A stretch of DNA of 47,431 nt. It comes from Atlantibacter hermannii (GTDB lineage Bacteria > Pseudomonadota > Gammaproteobacteria > Enterobacterales > Enterobacteriaceae). Shown here in pieces: positions 16,736-25,918 of the stretch. The stretch is taken from positions 1 through 47,431 of the forward strand of contig NZ_JAAATR010000060.1 in the NCBI RefSeq assembly GCF_009907385.1, in the 5' to 3' direction. The position numbers and the translations under genes were made by a program. Positions within the stretch are counted from its first letter, which is position 1; every line of letters begins with the position of its first letter. Under the pieces are notes generated by a model, which was not told where the DNA came from, did no database searches, and worked only from the letters and a program-made list of their open reading frames with translations.

Positions 16736-18868
16736 ATGGAACAGCCCGATACCGCGAGCTGGGTCGCCGCGATGACCCGCGCTGCGGGCCGCTTTGGCCT
16801 GACCAGCGATGCGCCCGCCGTGCGCCAGCAGATGCGCTGGTTTGAAAACCTGCCGCTTTCCCAGCGCCTTTCCCGCATGGCGGGATTAATGGGATTACAA
16901 ATCCAGATGATGCCCCGTGACCGGATGCGCTGGAGCCCGCAAAATCTCCCGGTGATTGTGCCGGGCCAGGAGGGCAACCTGGTGCTGATCGAGGCGCTGG
17001 ACGGCGATGGCCTCGCCAGTTACTGGGTGAGCGACGGCGGCGATCTGGTGCGCGAAGAGGCGCTGGAGACGCTGCTGGAACGGTTACAGGATCAGGTGGT
17101 GATGATCGGCATCGCCGCCCGCAGCCACGATCCGCGTATTGATGAGTTCGCCCAGGCCTGGGAGCCGCACTGGTTCTGGCGGCATTTCCGTCACGCAGGC
17201 CGCAAACTTGCAGAGATCTCGCTGGCGTCGGTGGTGGGCAACGTGCTGGCGCTGGCGGGGATCCTGTTTTCAATGCAGGTTTATGATCGGGTGATCCCGG
17301 CACAATCTTTTCCAACCCTGTGGGTGCTGTTTTTCGGCGTGCTGATGGCGGCGCTGCTGGAATTTTTTATCCGCCTGGCGCGCACCCACGTGTCGGACAT
17401 TATGGGCAAGCATATCGATCTTCAGGTTTCGTCGCTGTTTTTCGCCAGGGCGATGGCGATCAAAAACGACGCCCGTCCGAAATCCACCGGATCGTTTATC
17501 TCTCAGCTGCGGGAAATCGATCAGGTGCGCGAGCTGCTGACCTCCACCACCGTCGGGGCGGCGATGGATATTCCGTTTGTGCTGCTGTTCCTCGGCATTA
17601 TGGCGCTGGTGGGCGGGCCGCTGGTGGCGATCCCGTTACTGGCGATCCCGCTGATTGTCATCCCCGGGATTTTGATCCAGTGGCCGATGGCGAAGCTCGC
17701 CAAAGAGGGGATGCGCGAAAGCGCGATCCGCAACGCGGTACTGGTGGAATCCATCGAAGGGGTGGAAGACATCAAGGCGTTGCAGGCGGAACCGTATTTT
17801 CAGCGCCAGTGGGAGCACACCCATCACGTGGGGGCCAGCATCGGCATGAAGCAGCGCATCTGGGGCGCGCGCCTGAGCGGCTGGGCCTCTACCGTGCAGC
17901 AAATCACCTACGCCGGGATGCTGGTATTCGGCAGCTATCTGGTGCTCGACGGGCAAATCACCACCGGGACGCTGGTGGCGTGCAGTCTGCTCTCGTCACG
18001 CACCCTCGCGCCGCTGATGCAGTTAACCATGGTGTTTTCCCGCTGGCAGCACGCGAAAACCGCCATGAACGGGCTGAATGAACTGCTGAAGAAACCGCTG
18101 GATCGCGAAGCCTCGCGCAAGATGGCGCACTGCCCGGTGCTGGCGGGGCATTACCAGTTCCAGAATGCCCAATACAGCTACGACGAAGAGAAGGGCGATC
18201 GCGCGTTGTCCATCGGCAAGCTGGAAATCAAGCCCGGCGAGCGGGTGGCGATCCTCGGCAAAGTGGGCGCGGGCAAATCGACGCTGCTGAAGTTGCTCAG
18301 CGGCCAGGCGCAGCCGGGTAAAGGCAAAGTGATTATCGATGGCGTCGACCTTGCGCATATCGATCCTAACGATGTGCGCCGCCAGGTGGGCTATTTGTCG
18401 CAGGATTCCCGGCTGTTTTTCGGCACCCTGCGCCAGAACCTGATGCTCGGCCACCCGCATGCCACCGAGGCGGAGCTGTTGCAGGCGCTGCGTATCAGCG
18501 GGGCGCTGGGCATGGTGCAGCAGGACGCCGCCAGCCTCGACCGGCTGATCAATGAAGGCGGGCGCGGCTTGTCCGGCGGACAGCGCCAGATGGTACTGCT
18601 GAGCAGGCTGATCGTCCGGAACCCGCAAATCGTGCTGATGGACGAGCCCACGGCGAACATGGATGAACAGCTGGAAAACCTGATTATTCGCCAGCTGCAC
18701 CAGTGGTTGACGGGCCGCACGCTGGTACTGGTGACCCATCGCCCGGCGCTGCTGGCGCTGGTGGACCGGGTGATCGTGATGGATAACGGCCAGGTGGTGG
18801 CAGACGGGCCGCGTGATGAAATCCTCAAAACCGCCCAGCGCAACAGCAACGTGGCGTCTATCGCTTAA
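16736..18868 (+). CDS. bapC: Type I secretion ABC transporter, LssB-like
   Basis: This 710-residue inner-membrane exporter should power secretion of the adhesin. The N-terminal part (about 1-145) corresponds to the C39-peptidase-like domain of such exporters. It has no cysteine at all, so it should be a non-cleaving substrate-docking domain. The membrane domain spans about 160-445, with clear hydrophobic helices at about 165-182, 193-212 and 277-313. The nucleotide-binding domain has Walker A G508-K514-S515 (GKVGAGKS), signature LSGGQ at 612-616, Walker B LMDE with Asp636/Glu637, and the H-loop His668. The downstream adaptor gene starts nine bases after the stop, indicating one operon. The symbol is by context with Salmonella. 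Confidence 0.92.
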   Translation: MEQPDTASWVAAMTRAAGRFGLTSDAPAVRQQMRWFENLPLSQRLSRMAGLMGLQIQMMPRDRMRWSPQNLPVIVPGQEGNLVLIEALDGDGLASYWVSDGGDLVREEALETLLERLQDQVVMIGIAARSHDPRIDEFAQAWEPHWFWRHFRHAGRKLAEISLASVVGNVLALAGILFSMQVYDRVIPAQSFPTLWVLFFGVLMAALLEFFIRLARTHVSDIMGKHIDLQVSSLFFARAMAIKNDARPKSTGSFISQLREIDQVRELLTSTTVGAAMDIPFVLLFLGIMALVGGPLVAIPLLAIPLIVIPGILIQWPMAKLAKEGMRESAIRNAVLVESIEGVEDIKALQAEPYFQRQWEHTHHVGASIGMKQRIWGARLSGWASTVQQITYAGMLVFGSYLVLDGQITTGTLVACSLLSSRTLAPLMQLTMVFSRWQHAKTAMNGLNELLKKPLDREASRKMAHCPVLAGHYQFQNAQYSYDEEKGDRALSIGKLEIKPGERVAILGKVGAGKSTLLKLLSGQAQPGKGKVIIDGVDLAHIDPNDVRRQVGYLSQDSRLFFGTLRQNLMLGHPHATEAELLQALRISGALGMVQQDAASLDRLINEGGRGLSGGQRQMVLLSRLIVRNPQIVLMDEPTANMDEQLENLIIRQLHQWLTGRTLVLVTHRPALLALVDRVIVMDNGQVVADGPRDEILKTAQRNSNVASIA

Positions 18869-18877
18869 GGAGACAGG

Positions 18878-20047
18878 ATGAGTCAACTTACTCTTGAGGA
18901 CGATCTGGCGCGTCAGGGGCGCTTTTACTCCTCGGTGATCTGGCTGTCGCTGATCGGGCTGGTGGTTTTTTTTGCCTGGGCGTGGTTCGCCATGCTGGAT
19001 GAGGTAACCGTCGGAACCGGTAAAGTCACGCCTTCCAGCCATGCGCAGGTGATTGAAAGCCTCGACGGCGGGATCGTCAACGCGCTGATGGTGCAGGAGG
19101 GGGATATTGTTGAGCAGGGCCAGATGCTGGCGCGGCTGGACCCGACGCGTTTTCAGTCCAACTACGGCGAAGCGGCGGCGCGCGCCAGGGCGCTGCGGGC
19201 CTCCAGTGAGCGGCTGCGCGCCGAGCTGACCGGCGAACCGCTGAAATTCAGCGCGGAGTCGATGCGCGAGCCTAATCTGGTGGCGCGCGAACGCCAGCTG
19301 TATGAATCGCGGCGGCGCAATCTCAACGAAACGGTGTCGAACCTGCAAAAGACGCTGGAGCTGATCAACGCGGAAATCCGCATGACCCAACCGCTGGTGG
19401 CGAAAGGGGCGGCGGGGCAGGTGGAAGTGATCCGCCTGCAACGTCAGGTTGCGGAGCTGCGCGGCAAGATCGACGAGGCGCGTAATCAGTACGCGGTGCG
19501 CGCCAGGGAGGAGCAGGTGAAAAACGATGCCGATCTGGATGCGCAAATCCAGGCGATGGCCGGTAAAGCCGATCAGCTGGATCGCGCCACGCTCTATTCG
19601 CCGGTGCGTGGCGTAGTAAAAGATATTCAGGTGACCACCGTGGGGGGCGTGCTTCAGCCGGGCGGCAAGCTGATGGAGATTGTGCCGCTGGAGGACAAAC
19701 TGCTGATCGAAACGCGCATCAATCCGCGCGATATCGCTTATATCCGCCCCGGCCTGCCCGCGACGGTCAAAGTGACGGCCTATGATTCTTCCATCTACGG
19801 CAATCTCGACGGCAAGGTGGAAATCGTTTCGCCGGATACGCTTCAGGATGAGGTGCAGCGCGACCAGTTTTACTACCGGGTCTATGTACGCACTGACCAT
19901 GCAGAGCTGGAAAACCGCAGCGGTAAACGCTTCCCGATTTTGCCGGGAATGGTGGCGAGCGTGGAGATTAAGACCGGTCAGAAAACGGTGCTCGATTACT
20001 TAATCAAGCCGCTGAACAAGGTGAAGGAGGCATTAAGAGAGCGGTAA
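18878..20047 (+). CDS. bapD: HlyD-family membrane fusion protein (type I secretion adaptor)
   Basis: This 389-residue periplasmic adaptor should join the ABC exporter to the TolC-like channel. It has a short cytoplasmic N-terminus, one membrane helix at about residues 18-39, a first lipoyl half around SLDGGIVNALMVQEGDIV, a long charged helical hairpin (about 105-225), the second lipoyl half (YSPVRGVVKDIQV) and a beta-barrel C-terminus. A strong AAGGAGA ribosome site lies in the nine-base gap after bapC. It is the last gene of the cluster, and a terminator follows immediately. Confidence 0.92.
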   Translation: MSQLTLEDDLARQGRFYSSVIWLSLIGLVVFFAWAWFAMLDEVTVGTGKVTPSSHAQVIESLDGGIVNALMVQEGDIVEQGQMLARLDPTRFQSNYGEAAARARALRASSERLRAELTGEPLKFSAESMREPNLVARERQLYESRRRNLNETVSNLQKTLELINAEIRMTQPLVAKGAAGQVEVIRLQRQVAELRGKIDEARNQYAVRAREEQVKNDADLDAQIQAMAGKADQLDRATLYSPVRGVVKDIQVTTVGGVLQPGGKLMEIVPLEDKLLIETRINPRDIAYIRPGLPATVKVTAYDSSIYGNLDGKVEIVSPDTLQDEVQRDQFYYRVYVRTDHAELENRSGKRFPILPGMVASVEIKTGQKTVLDYLIKPLNKVKEALRER

Positions 20048-20050
20048 TAA

Positions 20051-20076
20051 AAATCCCAACCTCGCGGTTGGGATTT
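20051..20076. terminator. Bidirectional terminator between bapD and smpB
   Basis: AAATCCCAACC (20051-20061) pairs perfectly with GGTTGGGATTT (20066-20076) around TCGC. On the minus strand the stem is followed by TTTTTATT, a good terminator for smpB. On the plus strand only a short T tract is present. Confidence 0.85.
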
Positions 20077-20083
20077 GAGGAAA

Positions 20084-20566
20084 TTAGCGGCCCGCGTTTT
20101 TCATAATGCGGGCTTTATCCACCTGCCACTCGCGCTCTTTGACATCCGAGCGCTTGTCGTGCTGTTTCTTACCTTTCGCTACGCCGATTTTGACTTTGCA
20201 CCAGGCGTTCTTCCAGTACAGCGACAGGGCAACCACGGTATAACCTTCGCGGTTGATGCGGCCATACAAATTGTCGAGTTCGCGCTGATTGAGCAGCAGC
20301 TTACGGGTACGAGTGGGGTCGCAGACCACGTGCGTGGAGGCGACGTTAAGTGGGGTAAAGTTGGCGCCGAACAGGAACGCTTCACCGTCTTTCAGGATGA
20401 CATAACTGTCGCCAATATTGGCTTTCCCGGCGCGTAGGGATTTTACTTCCCAGCCCTGAAGGGCAAGGCCTGCTTCAAATTCGTCTTCGATAAAGTATTC
20501 GTGACGGGCGCGTTTGTTGAGCGCGATAGTGGCAGAACCCGGTTTGTGTGCTTTTTTCTTCGTCAT
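20084..20566 (-). CDS. smpB: SsrA-binding protein
   Basis: This 160-residue protein binds tmRNA and places it in the A site of stalled ribosomes. The start [10 protein letters not shown] gives the family's usual length; the frame extends 16 codons further upstream without reason to use them. The conserved core includes [33 protein letters not shown] and the basic C-terminal tail [17 protein letters not shown] that enters the empty mRNA channel. It lies convergent with the adhesin operon and is separated from ssrA by that island. Confidence 0.97.
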   Translation of the reverse strand: MTKKKAHKPGSATIALNKRARHEYFIEDEFEAGLALQGWEVKSLRAGKANIGDSYVILKDGEAFLFGANFTPLNVASTHVVCDPTRTRKLLLNQRELDNLYGRINREGYTVVALSLYWKNAWCKVKIGVAKGKKQHDKRSDVKEREWQVDKARIMKNAGR

Positions 20567-20717
20567 AATGGCACTCAGTATACGTAATCCAACCTTAAAA
20601 AACACCCCATCCACAGGGGCGGAAAGCCGTTATAGTAGCACGTCTTAGGCCGGAGAGTTTTTGTTTCACCCAGGATAAATGCTATTCTTGGCAGGTTGCA
20701 GAACGACAGGAAACGCT

Positions 20718-21155
20718 ATGCCTCAGATTAGCCGCACTGCCCTGGTACCCTATAGCGCCGAGCAGATGTACCAATTAGTGAATGATGTGAAATCCTATCC
20801 GGAATTTTTACCCGGCTGCGTGGGCAGCCGGGTGCTTGAATCCTCCGCGACGCAAATGACGGCGGCGGTGGAAGTCTCGAAAGCCGGGATCAGCAAAACG
20901 TTCACCACCCGTAACACCCTGATCAGCAACCAGAGCATTTTAATGCATCTGGTGGATGGGCCGTTTAAGCGCCTGATGGGCGGCTGGAAATTTACCCCAC
21001 TCAGCCCTGAAGCATGTCGCATTGAGTTCCAGCTTGATTTTGAGTTCACCAGCAAGCTGATCGAACTGGCGTTTGGCCGGGTATTTAAAGAGCTGGCAGG
21101 CAGTATGGTTCAGGCGTTCTCGGCCCGGGCGAAAGAGGTTTACAGTGCCAGCTAA
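20718..21155 (+). CDS. ratA: RatA / START-domain (coenzyme Q-binding type) protein
   Basis: The product has 145 residues from the ATG at 20718, which has AGGA seven bases upstream. An ATG at 20679 would add 13 residues, as in the longer E. coli annotation. The protein is a single START-like (COQ10 type) domain, with the conserved opening [20 protein letters not shown], the segment SKTFTTRN and [13 protein letters not shown]. In E. coli it has been described both as an inhibitor of 70S ribosome association and as a ubiquinone-binding relative of Coq10. The 3' end overlaps rnfH by 11 bases, so the two are probably co-translated. Confidence 0.92.
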   Translation: MPQISRTALVPYSAEQMYQLVNDVKSYPEFLPGCVGSRVLESSATQMTAAVEVSKAGISKTFTTRNTLISNQSILMHLVDGPFKRLMGGWKFTPLSPEACRIEFQLDFEFTSKLIELAFGRVFKELAGSMVQAFSARAKEVYSAS

Positions 21156-21435
21156 GATCGCGGTTGAAGTGGCTTACGCGCTGCCGGAAAAGCAGTATCT
21201 GCGGCGCGTGACGCTGGAAGAGGGCGCAACGGTCGAGCAAGCGATCCATGCCTCGGGCCTGCTGGCGCTGCGTACTGATATCGATCTGGCAAAAAATAAG
21301 GTGGGGGTGTACAGCAGGCCGGTAAAACTCACCGACGTGCTGTCCGATGGCGACCGGGTGGAGATCTATCGGCCATTAATCGCCGACCCGAAAGAGCTGC
21401 GCCGCCAGCGCGCGGAAAAAGCGGCGAAGAAGTAG
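21145..21435 (+). CDS. rnfH: RnfH family protein (UPF0125)
   Basis: This is a 96-residue ubiquitin-fold protein. The start is the GTG at 21145, preceded by AGAGG at a normal distance, giving the E. coli length. Conserved features are [14 protein letters not shown] near the start and [20 protein letters not shown] near the end. It is also called RatB from its pairing with ratA. Its molecular role is unsettled. The reading frame overlaps ratA by 11 bases. Confidence 0.93.
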   Translation: MPAKIAVEVAYALPEKQYLRRVTLEEGATVEQAIHASGLLALRTDIDLAKNKVGVYSRPVKLTDVLSDGDRVEIYRPLIADPKELRRQRAEKAAKK

Positions 21436-21440
21436 TGTCT

Positions 21441-21944
21441 TCACTTTTTGAGCAGGGCGTTTAATCGCGTGGCGGCGTTTTTATATGGCGACGCCGTATT
21501 GAACTGGATCATGCGTCCACGCGTCCAGGTGTTGTACCAGGGAACGCCGTAAAGCGCTTCATCACTATAGCTTTCCACCAGGTTGATGAGTTTTTGATGT
21601 GTTCGTGCGTGCTTTTCAAGTAACGCGGGCCATGAGGTCATGGCGGCATAATCGGCATAGTATTTTTGCGCCAGTTTGCCGAGTTCATTCCATTTATAAC
21701 CGCTGGCGGGGAAATCAACTGGCTGCCCGGCGCGTTCCTGTTGATGCCAGTACAGTACCTGTTCTCCCCAGCCGATTAAGTAGCTCACCAGATTTGCCAC
21801 GCTCATTTGCGTGCCGCTGGCATGGCCGTCAAGTTGCGCGATAAAAGCCTGGTCGGCGGGGATGCGGCTGAGTTTTTTCTGTAGCGCATCCCAGTTTTTA
21901 TTCATCGCGGCCAGCAACTGCTGTTTATTCTCCGGTACAGACAC
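21441..21944 (-). CDS. ClbS/DfsB family four-helix protein
   Basis: This 167-residue protein starts at a GTG (21942-21944) with GGGGTGA upstream. It matches the ClbS/DfsB (DUF1706) type: an N-terminal helix with a LLAAMNKNWDALQ pattern, then VSYLIGWGEQVLYWHQQE, then WNELGKLAQKYYADY, and a C-terminal FNTASPYKNAATRL motif. ClbS is the colibactin self-resistance hydrolase, and DfsB-type relatives are widespread in enterobacteria without colibactin genes. No colibactin genes are present here. The gene is convergent with rnfH (five-base gap) and absent from this site in E. coli K-12. Its substrate is unknown. Confidence 0.8.
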   Translation of the reverse strand: MSVPENKQQLLAAMNKNWDALQKKLSRIPADQAFIAQLDGHASGTQMSVANLVSYLIGWGEQVLYWHQQERAGQPVDFPASGYKWNELGKLAQKYYADYAAMTSWPALLEKHARTHQKLINLVESYSDEALYGVPWYNTWTRGRMIQFNTASPYKNAATRLNALLKK

Positions 21945-21956
21945 GAGTTCACCCCA

Positions 21957-21984
21957 TAAAAAAAGGTGCCAACTGGCACCTTTT
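21957..21984 (-). terminator. Terminator of bamE
   Basis: AAAAGGTGCC (21961-21970) pairs with GGCACCTTTT (21975-21984) around AACT, and the minus-strand product ends in a run of seven T residues. It lies just after the bamE stop and before the ClbS-like gene. Confidence 0.88.
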
Positions 21985-21989
21985 ACGCG

Positions 21990-22334
21990 TTATTTGGTTA
22001 GCGCGGGTTTGTTATCAATGTTGGTCAGCACACCGCTGCTGTTGAAGGTCAGCGTCAGTGTTTGCTGCGTGACGCTTTCATGGCCCGGTTGCTGGCGGAA
22101 CACGTAGAACCAGGTATTGGTGCCGAACGGGTCGCTCATCATTGGGGTGCCCAGTGCATACGCAACCTGCTGTTGTGTCATCCCGACGCGGATTTTCGAT
22201 ACGTCGTTAGTGGTCAGGTAGTTGCCCTGGTTGATGTCCGGGCGGTACACCACTCGCTCCAGAGTGGAACAACCAGCGGTCAGCATCAGAAGGGCCGCCG
22301 CAGCAGCAGTCAGCGTTTTACAGCGCATAGTCAT
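21990..22334 (-). CDS. bamE: BAM complex lipoprotein BamE
   Basis: This small outer-membrane lipoprotein of the beta-barrel assembly machine has 114 residues from the ATG at 22334. That ATG has AAGGA at good spacing. An ATG two codons later (22328, MRCKT) is the start annotated in E. coli. The lipobox LTAGC is clear, and the mature domain carries [28 protein letters not shown] and [15 protein letters not shown]. It stabilises the BamD-BamA contact. It is a single gene with its own terminator. Confidence 0.97.
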   Translation of the reverse strand: MTMRCKTLTAAAAALLMLTAGCSTLERVVYRPDINQGNYLTTNDVSKIRVGMTQQQVAYALGTPMMSDPFGTNTWFYVFRQQPGHESVTQQTLTLTFNSSGVLTNIDNKPALTK

Positions 22335-22510
22335 GTGATTCCTTTTCGGGCCCGAGCAGTCTGTGGCTCATGGATAATTTGCCGATAATAATAAACCTTC
22401 AGCCAGTTTAAAACCTTAGGCGCTTCAGTATGACCGCGAGAGTGGAAAAAAGTTGGGGAAAAGTCGCTATAACGGATTTTCACCGCAAGAGTTGGTGGTA
22501 ATTTAATCAA

Positions 22511-22534
22511 CGGTGCGCGTTGCCTCGCGCACCG
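22511..22534 (-). terminator. Hairpin after recN, probable 3' end
   Basis: CGGTGCGCG (22511-22519) and CGCGCACCG (22526-22534) form a perfect 9-bp stem 13 bases after the recN stop. The following minus-strand sequence has only scattered T residues, so termination efficiency is uncertain. Confidence 0.5.
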
Positions 22535-22546
22535 CCGTGGACGTCA

Positions 22547-24208
22547 TCAGGCCGCTAACAGTTCGCGGGCATTGGCCAACGTATTACGAGTGACTTCGCT
22601 ACCGCCCAGTAAACGGGCCAGCTCTTGCAGACGCGCGCGCTTATCCAGCGGCTGCATGTGGGTTTCCGTCATTGCGCCATCGGTTTCTTTGCTGACAAAG
22701 AAATGTTGATGACCACAACCTGCCACCTGCGGCAGATGGGTGACGCACATCACCTGGGTGGATTCACCTAACTGACGCAGCATTTTGCCGACAATCGCCG
22801 CCGTCGGGCCGCTGATGCCCACGTCCACTTCATCGAAAATCAGCGCCGGGGTTTCCATCTTACGGGCAGTGATCACCTGAATCGCCAGCGCGATACGGGA
22901 AAGCTCGCCGCCGGACGCTACTTTCGCCAGCGGCTGCAACGGCTGGCCCGGGTTGGTGGTGACGCGGAAATCGATGCGATCGGCGCCATCGGCGGTCAGA
23001 TGGTTTTCTTCAAATACCACCTCAATGCTTAAACGGCCATGCGGCATAGAAAGTAAGTGCATACTTTCTGTAATCAACTGGCTCAGCTCGTTGGCATAGA
23101 CGCGGCGGCTGTCATGCAGTTTTTTTGCGGTGTCCAGCGCCAGCTTATGATGCACGTCCACCGCTTGCGTTAAGGCTTCCAGCGAATCGGCCTGGCCATC
23201 AAGCTGCGCCTGTTCATCCAGCAGGCTTTGATGAAACGCAGGCAGCGTTTCCGGCGCGATACGGTGCTTGCGCGCCAGATTGATTTGCCGGGAGAGGCGT
23301 TGCTCCAGTTCATACAGGCGATTCGGGTCCATATCCAGACGATCGCAATAATGACGCAATTCATCACCGGCTTCGGTTAGCTGAATGGCCGCTTCTTCCA
23401 GCATATCCAGTACGCCGGACAGCTTTTCATCCATACCGGCCAGCTCGGTAAGCAACTGGCGGGCCGAATAGAGCTGGCTCTGAATATTGGCGTCTTCGCC
23501 ATCGGCAATCAGCTGTAGCGCCTGCTGCCCGGAAGAGAGCAACTGGCCGCTATTTGAGAGGCGTTTGTATTCGGCATCGATCTGCTCGTATTCGCCCGGC
23601 TGCGGGGAGAATTCGTTAAGCTCTTTTAGCTGGTATTGCAGCAGTTCGGCGCGCGCGGCGCGATCCTGGCTCTGCTGCTGGTGAGCCGCCAGATCGCGGC
23701 AGCTTTGATGCCACTGGCGATAGTGCCGGGCCATTTGCTGAGTAAGCGCATGCTCACCGGCGTAGCCGTCCAGCAAAGTGCGTTGATGTTCAGGTTTGAG
23801 CAGCAGCTGGTGGGCGTGCTGGCCGTGAATTTGAATCAGCAGTTGACCGAGCTCGCGTAGCTGTGACAGCGGGACCGCTGTGCCGTTGATAAAGCCGCGC
23901 GAACGCCCGTCGCTGCTGATTACGCGGCGAAGCAGGCACTCACTTCCATCTTCAAGCTGGTTTTCTTCCAGCCAGCGCAGGGCGGCGGGAGTGTCTTTTA
24001 ACGAGAAACGGGCGCAGAGATCGGCACGGGATGCGCCCGCGCGCACCATGTCGGCTTCTGCGCGGCCGCCCAGGCACAGGCCGAGCGCGTCAATCGCGAT
24101 GGATTTGCCCGCACCGGTTTCACCCGTAATGGCGGTCATCCCGCTGTGAAAGTCGATTTCAAGTTCACGAACAATAGCGAAATTGCTGATGGTCAGTTGT
24201 GCCAGCAT
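22547..24208 (-). CDS. recN: DNA repair protein RecN
   Basis: This 553-residue SMC-like ATPase takes part in double-strand break repair. Walker A is GETGAGKS at 29-36. The C-terminal head has the ABC signature region [18 protein letters not shown] and Walker [14 protein letters not shown], and a long coiled-coil region (about 160-370) lies between the halves. The length matches E. coli. Two LexA-type operators lie immediately upstream, so the gene is under SOS control. The start [12 protein letters not shown] is the conserved family start. Confidence 0.98.
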   Translation of the reverse strand: MLAQLTISNFAIVRELEIDFHSGMTAITGETGAGKSIAIDALGLCLGGRAEADMVRAGASRADLCARFSLKDTPAALRWLEENQLEDGSECLLRRVISSDGRSRGFINGTAVPLSQLRELGQLLIQIHGQHAHQLLLKPEHQRTLLDGYAGEHALTQQMARHYRQWHQSCRDLAAHQQQSQDRAARAELLQYQLKELNEFSPQPGEYEQIDAEYKRLSNSGQLLSSGQQALQLIADGEDANIQSQLYSARQLLTELAGMDEKLSGVLDMLEEAAIQLTEAGDELRHYCDRLDMDPNRLYELEQRLSRQINLARKHRIAPETLPAFHQSLLDEQAQLDGQADSLEALTQAVDVHHKLALDTAKKLHDSRRVYANELSQLITESMHLLSMPHGRLSIEVVFEENHLTADGADRIDFRVTTNPGQPLQPLAKVASGGELSRIALAIQVITARKMETPALIFDEVDVGISGPTAAIVGKMLRQLGESTQVMCVTHLPQVAGCGHQHFFVSKETDGAMTETHMQPLDKRARLQELARLLGGSEVTRNTLANARELLAA

Positions 24209-24234
24209 AACCGCTTTCCTGTATAAAAGAACAT

Positions 24235-24276
24235 TGCTGTTTATGCATACAGTATATACGGGTTCCTTATACAGTA
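24235..24276 (-). promoter_or_regulatory. LexA (SOS) boxes of recN
   Basis: The proximal box at 24235-24254 reads TACTGTATGCATAAACAGCA on the minus strand and contains a complete CTGT-N8-ACAG core. The distal box at 24257-24276 reads TACTGTATAAGGAACCCGTA, with one good half (CTGT) and a degenerate second half (CCCG). The tandem arrangement matches E. coli recN. Confidence 0.85.
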
Positions 24277-24293
24277 AAGAGGGGAGTGCGCTT

Positions 24294-25172
24294 TCAGAAT
24301 AATTTTTTTGACCACCCCAGTTTGGAGCTTAGCGTGTTGAAATAGCTGTAATCTTTGGGATGGATAAGATTAAGGTGATAGTCGCAGCGGCGGATTAAAA
24401 CGTCCTCGCCTTCCTGAATCGGCAAGGCGATTTGGCTGTCGCAGCTTACCTCCAGATCGCTGCTGATATGAGAAAAGCGCAGCCGAATAGTGCTGCTGCT
24501 GTTAATCACCAGCGGGCGCGCGGAGAGCGTATGCGGGAACATCGGCACCAGAGTGATGGCATCCAGCGAGGGGGTCAGAATCGGTCCGCCGGCGGAAAGC
24601 GAGTAAGCGGTTGACCCGGTCGGAGTAGAAATAATTAATCCGTCGGAGCGCTGAGAAAACGCGAATTTCTCGTCAATATAGACTTCAAACTCGATCATGT
24701 GCGCCACTTTGCCGGGATGCAGCACCACCTCGTTAATGGCGGTGCTGATGCGCTTCTGGCAATCCTGCTGGCACACCTGGGTTTCCAGCAAAAAGCGTTT
24801 TTCAGCGATGTAATGCCCTTCGAGCACGTCTGCCAGCTGCTGTTGGGCGTTATCCGGGTCCAGATCGGTGAGGAAGCCGAGATTGCCGCGGTTGATGCCG
24901 ATGACGTTGATGTCGTAACGCGCCAGCACGCGCGCCGCGCCCAGCATATTGCCATCCCCGCCGACCACCACGGCGAGATCCGCCTGCTGGCCTATTTCCG
25001 CCAGCGTGCCGGTTTTGACGCCTTTAAGCTTGAGCTCATGCGCGATTTGTTGCTCAATAATGACTTCATAGCCTTTTTCACTAAGCCATCGCCAGAGCAT
25101 TTCATGCGTGGTGAGCGCGGTTGGGTGACGGGGATGCCCAACAATACCAATGCAATTGAAATGTTTATTCAT
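24294..25172 (-). CDS. nadK: NAD kinase
   Basis: This 292-residue enzyme phosphorylates NAD+ to NADP+ using ATP. The GGDGN motif is at residues 71-75 and the second conserved loop reads [13 protein letters not shown], with DGLIISTPT before it. The length equals that of E. coli NadK. The gene is divergent from grpE and precedes recN on the same strand, but the SOS boxes give recN its own promoter. Confidence 0.98.
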   Translation of the reverse strand: MNKHFNCIGIVGHPRHPTALTTHEMLWRWLSEKGYEVIIEQQIAHELKLKGVKTGTLAEIGQQADLAVVVGGDGNMLGAARVLARYDINVIGINRGNLGFLTDLDPDNAQQQLADVLEGHYIAEKRFLLETQVCQQDCQKRISTAINEVVLHPGKVAHMIEFEVYIDEKFAFSQRSDGLIISTPTGSTAYSLSAGGPILTPSLDAITLVPMFPHTLSARPLVINSSSTIRLRFSHISSDLEVSCDSQIALPIQEGEDVLIRRCDYHLNLIHPKDYSYFNTLSSKLGWSKKLF

Positions 25173-25220
25173 TTTCTGGTGATCCTTTGTGAGTTAGCCA
25201 GCGACAATCTGCCCGGTTCC

Positions 25221-25248
25221 CTTGAAACCCGTAAACTGATCCCCATAA
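25221..25248 (+). promoter_or_regulatory. Sigma-32 heat-shock promoter of grpE
   Basis: CTTGAAA (25221-25227) and CCCCATAA (25241-25248) are separated by 13 bases, an almost ideal match to the RpoH consensus. The start codon lies 45 bases downstream. Confidence 0.88.
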
Positions 25249-25292
25249 TAAGCGAACCAGCGAGTTGAATGCTAAGAAACGCGGAGAATTTC

Positions 25293-25883
25293 ATGAGTAG
25301 TAAAGAACAGAAAACGCCTGACGGGCAAGCCCCGGAAGAGGTCATCACGGAACAGCACGAGGCGGTGGACGTGGAAACCGCAGAAACGGCTGAACAGGTG
25401 GATCCGCGCGATGAACAGATTGCTAACCTGCAGGCGCAGCTAGCGGAAGTTCAACAGCGCGAGCGTGACGCGGTGTTACGTTCTAAAGCCGAAGTGGACA
25501 ATATGCGTCGTCGCACCGAGCAGGATGTTGAAAAAGCGCATAAGTTCGCGCTTGAGAAATTCGTCAACGAACTGCTGCCGGTTATCGACAGTCTGGATCG
25601 CGCGCTGGAAGTGGCGGATAAAGCCAACCCGGATATGAGCGCCATGATTGAAGGCATTGAGCTGACCCTGAAATCCATGCTGGATGTGGTGCGTAAGTTC
25701 GGCGTTGAGGTTATCGCTGATACCAACGTTCCGCTCGATCCGAACGTGCATCAGGCGATTGCCATGGTGGAGTCCGAGGACGTCGCGCCAGGCAATGTGC
25801 TGATGGTGATGCAAAAAGGCTACACCCTGAATGGCCGCACCATCCGCGCCGCGATGGTGACCGTAGCGAAAGCGAAAGCCTGA
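25293..25883 (+). CDS. grpE: Nucleotide exchange factor GrpE
   Basis: This 196-residue co-chaperone releases ADP from DnaK. I chose the ATG at 25293 ([11 protein letters not shown]), which has GGAG seven bases upstream and gives the E. coli-like length; the frame is open eight codons earlier. The acidic N-terminus is followed by a long coiled coil (about 40-90) with [20 protein letters not shown], then the beta-domain with [15 protein letters not shown] and [17 protein letters not shown]. It has a heat-shock promoter upstream and a strong terminator downstream, so it is monocistronic. Confidence 0.98.
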   Translation: MSSKEQKTPDGQAPEEVITEQHEAVDVETAETAEQVDPRDEQIANLQAQLAEVQQRERDAVLRSKAEVDNMRRRTEQDVEKAHKFALEKFVNELLPVIDSLDRALEVADKANPDMSAMIEGIELTLKSMLDVVRKFGVEVIADTNVPLDPNVHQAIAMVESEDVAPGNVLMVMQKGYTLNGRTIRAAMVTVAKAKA

Positions 25884-25891
25884 TCCTAATG

Positions 25892-25918
25892 AAAACCCGC
25901 CGACCGGCGGGTTTTTTT
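25892..25918. terminator. Terminator shared by grpE and corB
   Basis: AAAACCCGCC (25892-25901) pairs with GGCGGGTTTT (25906-25915) around GACC, followed by further T residues on the plus strand. On the minus strand it begins at the corB stop codon and ends in TTTTC, so it may serve both convergent genes. Confidence 0.9.
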
